From Saccoglossus kowalevskii (taxonomy: Eukaryota; Hemichordata; Enteropneusta; Harrimaniidae): 10,546 nucleotides of DNA. The first letter of the stretch is position 1; every line of letters begins with the position of its first letter. Positions 1 to 5,846 of this stretch are shown here, piece after piece. The notes under the pieces are model-generated. The model searched no databases and was not told the origin of the DNA. It was given only the letters and a program-made list of their open reading frames with translations. The translations under genes were made by a program, and so were the position numbers. The stretch spans positions 211,463 to 222,008 of the forward strand of contig NW_003151759.1 in the NCBI RefSeq assembly GCF_000003605.2, in the 5' to 3' direction.

Positions 1-234
1 GTGATAGGTCTCACATTACTAATTAAACTTCCCGATAGACGACAATGTAAACAGTTTAAATGCAGGGCTGTTTTACACATAGGCTTATTGAGTCGAGTGT
101 CCACAAATAAATACTAAAAAATGAATTTTAAAACTATAAAAATCAAATGGTAAACTGTATCATCGTGGGAGTTGTAAATCACAAAAATAAACCTGACTCA
201 ACCCCACTGGTATTGACAAATATTGGAAAAATAA
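1..234. other. Non-coding AT-rich flank
   Basis: I see no gene here. The stretch is AT-rich spacer leading up to the left repeat copy that begins at 235. The last bases before that copy (231-234) read ATAA, a one-base variant of the TTAA found on both sides of the right copy. Confidence 0.6.
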
Positions 235-584
235 AGGGTGGTTGTCGTCGCGTCATGCATGTGCGAGATATGGGTCCCATATGAACATAAATGGCGAATT
301 TGTCTGTTGCGCAGACCCACAGTCTCTTCCTTGTTGAGGGAATGTGGCAGGCCACAGTTGTTGAGGGAATGTGTGCAGATTAACGAATACAAACTGAGAA
401 GTTACCATGCTTTAATTAGGTAATTTCTTTGGTGATTGAAAGGTATCGAACAAATCACGTCGCATCTAAGTCAAAGCCACAAATCAAAACACGTACTCAT
501 AATCATTTCCATCAGGAGAGCGCATTGGATTGCGGGAAAATCATCAATGTCTATCAACGGAAATGTCGCACATGCGTGGCGCGA
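235..584 (+). mobile_element. Left copy of TTAA-type MITE, right end lost
   Basis: This is the inverted counterpart of 3001-3290. It starts AGGGTGGTTGTCGTCGCG and shares, in order, the GCATGTGCGAGATATG core, the CTGTTG(C/T)GCAGA block, a GCTTTAATTAGGTA block, GAGCGCATTGGA, and the inward-facing terminal repeat AATGTCGCACATGCGTGGCG. It is longer than the right copy, partly because of an internal duplication: GTTGAGGGAATGTG occurs twice, near 333 and 362, where the right copy has the region once. Similarity stops at about 584, so the last 15 or so bases of the right terminal repeat and its flanking tetranucleotide are missing. No coding capacity is seen. Confidence 0.6.
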
Positions 585-600
585 AATAGGTCCAACTGCA

Positions 601-730
601 CTGTGTTTGTCAAGATAAAAATATTGTAGTAAAGAAATAAGAGGATTATCAAACTTTTTTTTTAAATATGTTGGTTCAATCACGGCGACCATTTTGTTTC
701 AGGACCATTTCGTATTTTTCGTTCCCATGG
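601..730 (+). repeat. Repeat block B, left copy
   Basis: This block is the reverse complement of 2753-2890, with high similarity by eye and only a few substitutions and small indels. Shared landmarks include CTGTGTT(T/A)GTCAAGATAA, ATATTGTAGTAA, a T run before TAAATATGTT, GTTCAATCACGGC, GCGACCATTTTGTTTC and CGTATTTTTCGTTCC. On the opposite strand it contains an AAATGGTCGCC sequence that resembles a YY1 site. No open frame here suggests protein. Confidence 0.75.
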
Positions 731-743
731 TAAAGACATATTA

Positions 744-798
744 CGCGTATACATTGTAAATGTGTCAGTCTGCCGTTTCAGACCACCAACCAGATACC
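744..798 (+). repeat. Repeat block C, left copy
   Basis: This block is the reverse complement of 2935-2988, nearly identical over about 54 bases (CGCGTATACATTGTAAATG, then a TCAGTCTGCC(G/T)TTTCAGACC hairpin, then ACCAACCAGATAC). GTCTG and CAGAC pair as a 5-bp stem in both copies. In the left arm C follows B. In the right arm, read in the same direction, C precedes B and only a remnant of a second C follows it. Confidence 0.75.
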
Positions 799-854
799 AA
801 ATAAAGGGACATCAACGACAATCAAAACAAAACTGCAAGAAATAATTATGTATG

Positions 855-868
855 CCACTAGAGGGCGG
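855..868 (+). promoter_or_regulatory. CTCF-like core motif
   Basis: CCACTAGAGGGCGG matches the CTCF core consensus (CCASYAGRKGGCR) at every position. It lies about 57 bp inside the inner edge of the left repeat arm. CTCF binds this core through its central zinc fingers and organises chromatin loops in bilaterians. The match is seen directly. Occupancy is inference, and one short motif in 10 kb can arise by chance. Confidence 0.4.
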
Positions 869-968
869 AAATTGCGCGTTTCCGGCAGTGTGGTCATCTC
901 GGATGATACAGCGCTTGGGGTAAACCTGACACTTTCGTTCGATCAGTCTCACAACCAACGTCAGCCGC

Positions 969-978
969 TATATATAAA
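969..978 (+). promoter_or_regulatory. TATA-box-like run
   Basis: TATATATAAA contains the TATAWAWR consensus. No initiator, transcript start or gene downstream supports its use, and such runs are frequent in AT-rich DNA. Confidence 0.15.
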
Positions 979-1236
979 CGTTAACAACATCCATAATTAC
1001 GCGGTAAAGACTGAATCTGTCAATCATAAGAATTGGTGTGTTGATACCCGTGTTCATCCGCGTTTTGTTTCCCGTAGAACTTTTTTTTTTATATTTTCTG
1101 CGAGAGTTAGCTTTTTTCACTAAAATGTAGCAGCAATATCGTGCACATTTTTATAGGCTGTTTTCATAATTTCTTCACTTACTTTGAAGCAACTGGGCAT
1201 AATTTAACATCGGCTACAGGTCTTTATCGAAATATT

Positions 1237-1246
1237 GGGGCGGGGG
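1237..1246 (+). promoter_or_regulatory. GC box (Sp/KLF-type)
   Basis: GGGGCGGGGG is a canonical Sp1/KLF GC box standing alone in AT-rich surroundings, 22 bp before the hairpin at 1268. No adjacent gene start is recognised. Confidence 0.25.
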
Positions 1247-1267
1247 ATGGAGAAAAAACTATGTACA

Positions 1268-1297
1268 ACCACAGTCACTCAATAGAGGGACTGTGGT
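1268..1297. repeat. Short near-perfect hairpin
   Basis: ACCACAGTC (1268-1276) pairs perfectly with GACTGTGGT (1289-1297). Inside, after one A/G mismatch, CTC pairs with GAG around an AATA loop, giving 12 pairs in 30 bases. It could be a small palindromic insertion or simply a short inverted repeat. Nothing ties it to a transcript. Confidence 0.5.
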
Positions 1298-2277
1298 AAA
1301 ACTTTCATGTTAAAAACTTCAAGAAAAACATTTTGTTCTTGCAGTCGGTAACTAGCAATAAACAAGTCTATCGAGCGATATAAGGTCCGAACTATACATA
1401 AATAGGCCAATACTGATAATTGAAGTGCACATTTAAATATAGAATGAACACAAACCTCGTCCCAAGTAGTAAGTAGGTAATTGTAGTAGGTTTTACAAAG
1501 AAGCCCGTAAAAACAACAAATGAAATAACTGTTGTAAGACGATCTGAAAACCAAATTTGTCTTTTATTTTGAGTTCAACCCGATCGTACGAATGTTTATA
1601 GCCGTGTTTATTTTTACGTGGGAATCGATCGCCGCGGTCCGTCTGAGAGTTACATCGATGGATAGGTCTGTAGTCAAACACAACAGGACGTGGTGAGAAT
1701 ACAAGATTAAGTCGATTCCCAATTCGAGTATAAAGAGTCATTCATTCTTGGGGTCGGACGTACAAAAGAGCGGGGTTGACTTGTTTTTGACAAATGTAAG
1801 TAAATTTACCTCCAATTACATTGTATCCTATCCATCTGGTAACACGACACTTCATAGGGTACGATTAACCGTCTTACTGAGTGCTCGCGGCTGGTGTGTA
1901 CACCGTGTAATATTGGGCACTCTTGTGATGTCAACATGAAGAGGTTCGGCGAATATATATACGGCCAATCAGACGAATATTTAAATCGCCGACTTTAAAC
2001 TCGTGGAGAAATTATGAAACACTTCGAAAATAATTGTTATAACTTCAATAAAATAAAACTCCACGCCGACCCATAAAGGATGAAGAAAACAAATAACTGC
2101 CGAAATATTTTGGGGACTTAATAAATATGCAATTTAGACCCGAACTTAAAATTTTCAATAATACTGTTTGGTAAATTTGAATGAATGTGAAAGTTTGTTA
2201 TAAGAATAAAACGTTGTTCCCGCAGCACACACATGCGTATCCGTTCAAGAAAACGATGCAATTTTCTAAACGCACGG

Positions 2278-2353
2278 GCACTGATTGGCTTGGTTCGTAT
2301 AATTGCGCATGCGTACTAGTATTTTTTTTATTTGCCATCCAATGAGCACTGAT
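2278..2353. promoter_or_regulatory. Promoter-like cluster: inverted CCAAT, NRF1-like, CCAAT
   Basis: ATTGG at 2284-2288 (reverse CCAAT), TGCGCATGCGTA at 2304-2315 (one base from the NRF1 palindrome YGCGCAYGCGCR) and CCAAT at 2339-2343 lie within 60 bp. GCACTGAT occurs at both edges (2278-2285 and 2346-2353). NF-Y and NRF1 sites commonly mark animal promoters, but no exon is recognised next to this cluster. Confidence 0.25.
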
Positions 2354-2469
2354 GTGTGTACTGCAAAAACAACGTGTTTAGTTTAGGATAAATGGTAATA
2401 CAATTTGGCATCAATAGTAATATTTATTGTTTAAATGAGTGATTGTTAATTAGGGTATTAGGCAACAGT

Positions 2470-2617
2470 GAAAAATATTCTTTTATGTTGTTTATGAAAA
2501 ATATTTTGAAAAAATAATGTTATTTTCAGGAGAGAAAATATCCTTTTATGTTGTTTATAAAAAATATTTTGGAAAAAATTGCACATTACAATGCAAACAA
2601 TGTTATTTTCAGGAGAG
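2470..2617 (+). repeat. Tandem direct duplication, two units
   Basis: Unit 1 (about 2470-2534) and unit 2 (about 2535-2617) share ATATTCTTTTATGTTGTTTA (one T/C difference), AAAATATTTTG and the ending ATGTTATTTTCAGGAGAG. Unit 2 carries about 20 extra bases near 2579-2598 that are absent from unit 1. Each unit ends with a sequence like a 3' splice site (TTATTTTCAG followed by GAGAG). The duplication is seen directly. No exon can be defined after either acceptor. Confidence 0.75.
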
Positions 2618-2730
2618 ACTTCATAGACCACGGGGGTAAAGCATTATTTAGTTTTTAACCTATTTTTAAAATCCAGATTTTAAAATAGACAGAGATGTCA
2701 GTCACGATATATGACTTTGTCGCCATCCTA

Positions 2731-2890
2731 CAGTTTGACACATGCTAATATGCCATAGGAACGAAAAATACGAAAAGGTCAAGAAACAAAATGGTCGCCG
2801 CGGCCGTGATTGAACAAACATATTTAAAAAAAAAAAGTTTGGTAACCCTTATATTTTCTTACTACAATATCTTTATCTTGACTAACACAG
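2731..2890 (-). repeat. Repeat block B, right copy, with C remnant
   Basis: On the minus strand 2890-2753 matches 601-730. The inner end then continues CATATTA and ATGTGTCAAACTG (2743-2731), which resembles the ATGTGTCAGTCTG of block C. So a truncated second C lies after B here, where the left arm has an intact one. The matching order supports common origin of the two arms. Confidence 0.65.
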
Positions 2891-2934
2891 TAACCTACTG
2901 TTGACTGGGGAATCTGTCTTTAAGAGCAGATTTT

Positions 2935-2988
2935 GTATCTGGTTGGTGGTCTGAAAAGGCAGACTGACACATTTACAATGTATACGCG
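2935..2988 (-). repeat. Repeat block C, right copy
   Basis: This is the reverse complement of 744-798. It sits between the right MITE and block B. About 44 bp of other sequence (2891-2934) separate it from B. The GTCTG/CAGAC mini-stem is conserved. Confidence 0.75.
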
Positions 2989-2996
2989 CCGCTACG

Positions 2997-3000
2997 TTAA
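2997..3000. repeat. TTAA flank, left side of right MITE
   Basis: TTAA immediately precedes the terminal sequence AGGGCGGCGG. Together with TTAA at 3291-3294 it forms a candidate 4-bp target-site duplication. Confidence 0.5.
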
Positions 3001-3290
3001 AGGGCGGCGGTCATCGCGCCACGCATGTGCGACATTTGTGTTGATGAACATTCATTTTCCAATGCGCTCTTCCAATTGAAATCACAAGTATAAGGTTTGA
3101 TCTGGGCACGACTTGAACCAATTACCGCAGATGACTCCTTCGATACACTGCAATTACCTGCAAATACCTAATTAAAGCTTGGTAACGTCTCAGTTTGAAC
3201 TCGTTGATCTGCACAACAGTCAAAGTCACCATCTTTGTTTATACGAGACCCACATATCTCGCGCATGCTTGGCGCGACGACTACCGCACT
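3001..3290. mobile_element. TTAA-flanked MITE-like element, right copy
   Basis: This 290-bp non-coding unit has inverted ends. The left end starts AGGGCGGCGGTCATCGCGCC, and the right end on the minus strand starts AGTGCGGTAGTCGTCGCGCC. Aligned by hand, the first 38 bases agree at 30 positions, with a shared GCATG(T/C)GCGA core. TTAA lies on both sides. TTAA duplication is known for the piggyBac and Kolobok superfamilies. piggyBac ends usually start with C-rich CCYT, whereas Kolobok/T2-type MITEs start with AGG after TTAA, so Kolobok fits better. Many substitutions between the ends suggest an old copy. No transposase is present. Confidence 0.6.
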
Positions 3291-3294
3291 TTAA
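3291..3294. repeat. TTAA flank, right side of right MITE
   Basis: TTAA immediately follows the terminal CCGCACT and matches the TTAA at 2997-3000. It fits a target-site duplication. Confidence 0.5.
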
Positions 3295-3331
3295 ATATTC
3301 GTCGTGCAGTAATCGTTCGATTCCCGTGTAA

Positions 3332-3571
3332 AAATACAAGTCAAGTGTATTTTACATGCGACGAATGCAGCACAACAACTTTGATTTTCGGTGGTTTAAG
3401 AAGATTTTTGCGCTACAGCACCTCAGACTTAACGAGGCAGCTGATCAAGACGAACAAACACGCGATTCCATAAATCAAACCATCAAACAAATTAGTCGCG
3501 TCCTCGAGAAAACCATCAATATTATTTGGCGATATGTCGCGTATTATTTTAAAAGCTGCAAAGTCGGCTAA
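3332..3571 (+). other. Small open frame with a helix-like repeat pattern, unrecognised
   Basis: The frame is open for 80 codons before the stop at 3569-3571. The first ATG is at 3356, which would give 71 residues. I do not recognise it. Residues 39-57 place I/L at 39, 43, 46, 50, 54 and 57, close to a heptad pattern, and end in an aromatic IIWRYVAYYF stretch. It starts 38 bp after the MITE end. There is no signal peptide and no convincing splice context. It may be a chance frame, a decayed transposon fragment or a small peptide gene. Chance is most likely, given the number of frames of this size in the window. Confidence 0.15.
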
Positions 3572-4007
3572 AACATGTCATTAACTCGCACTCTCCCGAG
3601 GGACAAGAGACAACAAAACAGTCACCAAACAGTACTTAAAAAGGTGTCCAGACCACACATGCCAATAAAAGGCAGGTGTAAAAACCCATAATAGGCTTGT
3701 CGATCAAGACTTTACGGGGGAGAAAACAAGTCAAGCTGTCGGGGTATTAAATTGGCTGATAGTACGTGTTCAGTGTCGATAATGAAGCGATGTCATTGTT
3801 GATGTCATGAATGCAATGCAATGATATATAGCGAGGCAAAACAAAAATACGATGAAAATGACTTGAAAATACGCTAAACGAACAATTGTTCAGAGAATAT
3901 GACCTTTTTGCTGGACAGAATTCCTTTAAAATGACGATAACGAGTGTACCACGCAGTGTAGAATGGTCAAATCTCACTCTGGACACATTTTCAAATCTCA
4001 GATCACG

Positions 4008-4031
4008 TCACGGTGCCGTGATTTACGGCAC
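4008..4031. repeat. Two overlapping, mutually exclusive hairpins
   Basis: TCACGG (4008-4013) pairs with CCGTGA (4016-4021) across a 2-base gap. GTGCCGT (4013-4019) pairs with ACGGCAC (4025-4031) around a GATTT loop. The middle CCGT is shared, so only one stem can form at a time. Both pairings are perfect. Confidence 0.45.
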
Positions 4032-4293
4032 TAGTTCGGTGCAGGCTGTCACTCGATGGCTCACCTAACAACACTGCAATACTACTGTACTAAAAACTAC
4101 AAGTTGTGAAACACGGCAGAATGAAACCCATCCGTCATAATTGTCGAATTCAACTAATTAGTTTAATTGAAATGCAAGCCAAAATAACACTCCATAGATT
4201 CGAGGAGAGATGTCAACATCACGGTGACAAGAATCTTGTTTTTAAGTGTAGTGTAACGGTGAATAATACTCATACACGGGAAGGAGTTTGTAT

Positions 4294-4423
4294 CCCCCAT
4301 CCATAACTCTAACCTCACCCCTACCCTCCTGCGCCCCCAATTTAATTGTATCTGCGCTTTCTAAAGACACCAAGTGGGGCATATATGGGAGGGGGTCTAG
4401 CATGAGAGGGTTTGACTTAGGGG
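4294..4423. repeat. C-run tract facing a G-run tract
   Basis: Plus-strand C runs lie at 4294-4298, 4318-4321, 4324-4326 and 4334-4338. Plus-strand G runs lie at 4376-4379, 4387-4389, 4391-4395, 4408-4410 and 4420-4423. The G half has loops of 7, 1, 12 and 9 bases, so it is a borderline G-quadruplex candidate. The C half could form an i-motif or a complementary-strand quadruplex. CACCCCT (4316-4322) also pairs with AGGGGTG (4419-4425), so one large hairpin is an alternative. Confidence 0.35.
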
Positions 4424-4664
4424 TGGTACAAAAATAACTCTTTCCCATACAAGAGTTAATTTGACCATAAACACTAAGTTGAATAATGTATTAGTAAACA
4501 TTTCTTGACTTTGGACATAAAGAGTTGCATTAATCTGAATAATGTTTCCCTTTTTTCACTTTAAAAATGGCATCATAGTGTTATGCGCATGCTCATTAGA
4601 TTTACGAATGTTAGAATGCCGAGTACAAGTCACAGATGATGTGATTTATAGCAGCTGATAAATT

Positions 4665-4731
4665 GACAACCAACCCAAACAGATTGGAAAAGCCTATTGT
4701 TTAAGGTGTTAATCGGCTTGGGTTGGTTGCC
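4665..4731. repeat. Imperfect 19-position hairpin
   Basis: Bases 4667-4685 (CAACCAACCCAAACAGATT) pair with 4711-4729 (AATCGGCTTGGGTTGGTTG) at 17 of 19 positions, including 12 consecutive pairs at the base. The loop has 25 bases. G4665-C4731 adds one more pair after a mismatch. The size is like a short small-RNA precursor, or like the inverted ends of a tiny insertion. No transcript evidence exists, and a microRNA precursor would usually have a longer stem. Confidence 0.5.
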
Positions 4732-4817
4732 TGAGGTTCGAAATTGCCACATAATGAGCCTCACATTTGTAGACTGTTAATTCGACATTCAATGACATCA
4801 ACAGCTTGTATTTACAG

Positions 4818-4975
4818 TGCCGACACTGGCTTGGTGGAACGGCGAGTCATAACAAGATTGCTATATCCCTGAACGAGCCTGAGGGTAAGTTCACATTAAA
4901 GCGGGAGAGTCGTCACCTGCGCATGCGTCAGATGGCCATAGCGTGTCATTGTTTACAAACAAGCGTCTACCAATG
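4818..4975 (+). other. Weak candidate 3' terminal exon
   Basis: An acceptor-like TTGTATTTACAG ends at 4817. The phase-0 frame from 4818 starts CRHWLGGTASHNKIAISLNE and stays open to a TGA near 4973-4975. A strong donor-like GTAAGT at 4885-4890 would instead make a 67-bp internal exon ending in phase 1 at 4884. In both readings the other two frames close early. Two AATAAA signals follow at 5154 and 5187. I recognise no domain. The minus-strand gene at 5655 would need its intron to run through this place on the opposite strand, which lowers the likelihood. Confidence 0.2.
4918..4929. promoter_or_regulatory. NRF1-like site in a CpG-richer patch
   Basis: TGCGCATGCGTC differs from the NRF1 palindrome at one position and is followed by CAGATGGCC, loosely like a YY1 site. 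The surrounding stretch (about 4900-5110) is visibly richer in CG dinucleotides than its neighbours. The order GTCGTCAC, GCATGCG, AGAT also resembles the MITE terminus, so it could be a decayed terminal repeat instead. Confidence 0.25.
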
Positions 4976-5153
4976 AGCCCTTTTAGTGTGTGTTGTTATC
5001 GTCGTTTGGGGCCCAATTCCCGCGCGTGCATTGATGATAACAGACTGACGAAGTGGTATGTGATGTCGAATATGAGGCTATCCAGTGCACGCGATATTCC
5101 GTCCGATTGCGTCAGCAACTCGTAGGCTCGTTCACAGTTAGTTCATCTACACA

Positions 5154-5192
5154 AATAAAACTTGTTCAGAATTTCGCGGTGTTTCAAATAAA
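5154..5192 (+). terminator. Two AATAAA polyadenylation-type signals
   Basis: AATAAA occurs at 5154-5159 and 5187-5192, followed by a GT-rich GTAGTGTGATA near 5211. This fits an animal 3' end on the plus strand and would suit the candidate terminal exon at 4818. AATAAA is common in AT-rich DNA, so support is weak. Confidence 0.2.
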
Positions 5193-5199
5193 ACATTTA

Positions 5200-5640
5200 C
5201 CCGTCATGCAGTAGTGTGATATACTGATATTTAGAGGACAATTTTACTGATTATTGCACGACTGACCTCGAACAAGACATCAGATGGTATAATGTAATCA
5301 GATACGTATCACGTGCAAGTGAAGCCACTCGTTGAAATCGTCTATTCACTAAATGGACTCATTTAAAGTCACTGATTGCTTTTTTAACGACAATTAGTGC
5401 AATAGCATAATCAGGGGGAATAAATGCTTACTGATTTGGAAAACAAAATTATCACCTGCCCACATTAAAGTGATTCATCGATGCAGTCTTTTGCGTTGAC
5501 GGGGTGTGACGAATTACCACTGTGGAATGCTGGGAAATATGGTAGCTTCCGTGGGAACAGATTCAGTTGTACACCTGACCGAATTAGTGAAACTATTGGC
5601 GTGTGAGATACAGTAACGTAAACTAAACGTGAACGGTAGT
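5200..5640. other. Spacer, probably intron of the minus-strand gene
   Basis: No coding signal is seen. On the minus strand it lies directly downstream of the splice donor at 5654, so it should be intronic if the exon at 5655-5833 is real. It contains the RBPJ-like site at 5550. Confidence 0.45.
5550..5557 (+). promoter_or_regulatory. Su(H)/RBPJ-like site
   Basis: CGTGGGAA matches the Notch-effector Su(H)/RBPJ consensus YRTGDGAA. A nearby TGTGGAATGCTGGGAA (5521-5536) contains RUNX-like and TEAD-like cores. The cluster falls about 100 bp inside the putative first intron of the minus-strand gene, a usual place for enhancers. Use is inference. Confidence 0.2.
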
Positions 5641-5654
5641 AATCAATACCTTAC

Positions 5655-5820
5655 CTTGCTTGTCTCGCCGGCGTTCTTTTCGTGTCTGACTTGATTGGTC
5701 AACGCCCTCCGCTCCGCCTTGCTTACCACTCTTTCCCCTTTTCCGCCCACCACGTCTGGCCTCGGCGATCGCCCCGAGCAGCACAAGAATAACGAAACAT
5801 ATGAGCAGTAAGCGGTTCAT
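5655..5820 (-). CDS. First coding exon of a secreted, highly basic protein (partial)
   Basis: The frame starts at the ATG at 5820 with MNRLLLICFVILVLLGAIAE. This is a textbook signal peptide: Arg at residue 3, hydrophobic core 4-18, and an A-x-A cleavage motif ending at Ala21. The mature part is strongly basic and glycine-rich: RRGGRKRGKSGK at 22-33, then a polar stretch, then RKERRRDK at 47-54, which includes furin-like R-x-x-R sites. After codon 55 the minus strand reads GCAAG then GTAAGG, a strong donor in phase 1. Without splicing the frame stops 10 codons later (5623). Phase-1 introns after signal-peptide exons are typical of modular extracellular proteins. A basic N-terminus suggests heparan-sulphate binding, seen in R-spondins, midkine/pleiotrophin and some FGFs, but none can be named here. 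Later exons were not found in the window. Confidence 0.65.
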
Positions 5821-5846
5821 ATTGTGACGTGTTCTGTAATACGGAA
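5821..5846 (-). other. Short 5' UTR and candidate splice acceptor
   Basis: On the minus strand a pyrimidine-rich TTGCTCTCTTTCCG leads to TATTACAG. The AG falls at 5835-5834, so the exon would start at 5833, 13 bases before the ATG. This suggests an upstream non-coding exon. If the acceptor is not used, these bases are simply 5' UTR. Confidence 0.35.

Larger units (their letters stand above)
799..2469. other. Interior spacer between the inverted repeats
   Basis: No convincing gene is seen. Reading frames of 60-91 codons occur on both strands (for example 848-1123 plus, 1279-1554 minus, 1493-1741 minus, 1748-1939 plus), but they overlap each other and show no recognisable domain, signal peptide or splice context. 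The stretch holds the separately listed CTCF-like core, TATA-like run, GC box, hairpin and CCAAT/NRF1-like cluster. Confidence 0.55.
235..3290. mobile_element. Possible composite non-autonomous element bounded by long inverted repeats
   Basis: Two diverged copies of one composite repeat, each about 560 bp, lie in opposite orientation at about 235-798 and about 2731-3290. The outer ends are related: AGGGTGGTTGTCGTCGCG on the left, and on the minus strand at the right AGTGCGGTAGTCGTCGCG. They are flanked by ATAA (left) and TTAA (right). One reading is a single element of about 3.06 kb with long inverted repeats (foldback style). The other is two separate insertions or an inverted segmental duplication. 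No transposase reading frame is seen inside, so any such element would be non-autonomous or dead. The homology between the arms is seen directly by alignment. The single-element reading is inference. Confidence 0.4.
3575..4660. other. Spacer with structured tracts
   Basis: No gene is recognised. The stretch contains the overlapping hairpins at 4008-4031 and the facing C-run and G-run tracts at 4294-4423, listed separately. It also has short iterations such as GATGTCAT twice near 3790-3810. Reading frames of about 60-79 codons on both strands show no recognisable features. Confidence 0.5.

Noticed and set aside
848-1123. 91-codon plus-strand frame starting near the CTCF-like core
   Set aside because: It shows no domain, signal peptide or splice context, contains a run of Phe codons from a T tract, and starts within 60 bp of the repeat edge. 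Frames of this size are expected by chance in 10 kb.
1279-1741. Two overlapping minus-strand frames (91 and 82 codons)
   Set aside because: They overlap each other in different frames, have no recognisable motifs, and one includes the hairpin at 1268-1297. Most likely chance.
3100-3120. B-box-like GGTTCAAGTC on the minus strand inside the right MITE
   Set aside because: There is no A box at the right distance and the sequence is not conserved in the left MITE copy, so it is probably coincidental.
3305-3325. B-box-like GTTCGATTCC with a possible A box in the MITE end
   Set aside because: The spacing is suitable, but the supposed A box is part of the conserved MITE terminus and no T-stem pairing or acceptor stem forms. 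Not a tRNA.
4460-4545. Possible tandem repeat around two TGAATAATGT copies
   Set aside because: Only about 10 bases plus a loose AAGAGTT match are shared, too little to claim a repeat.
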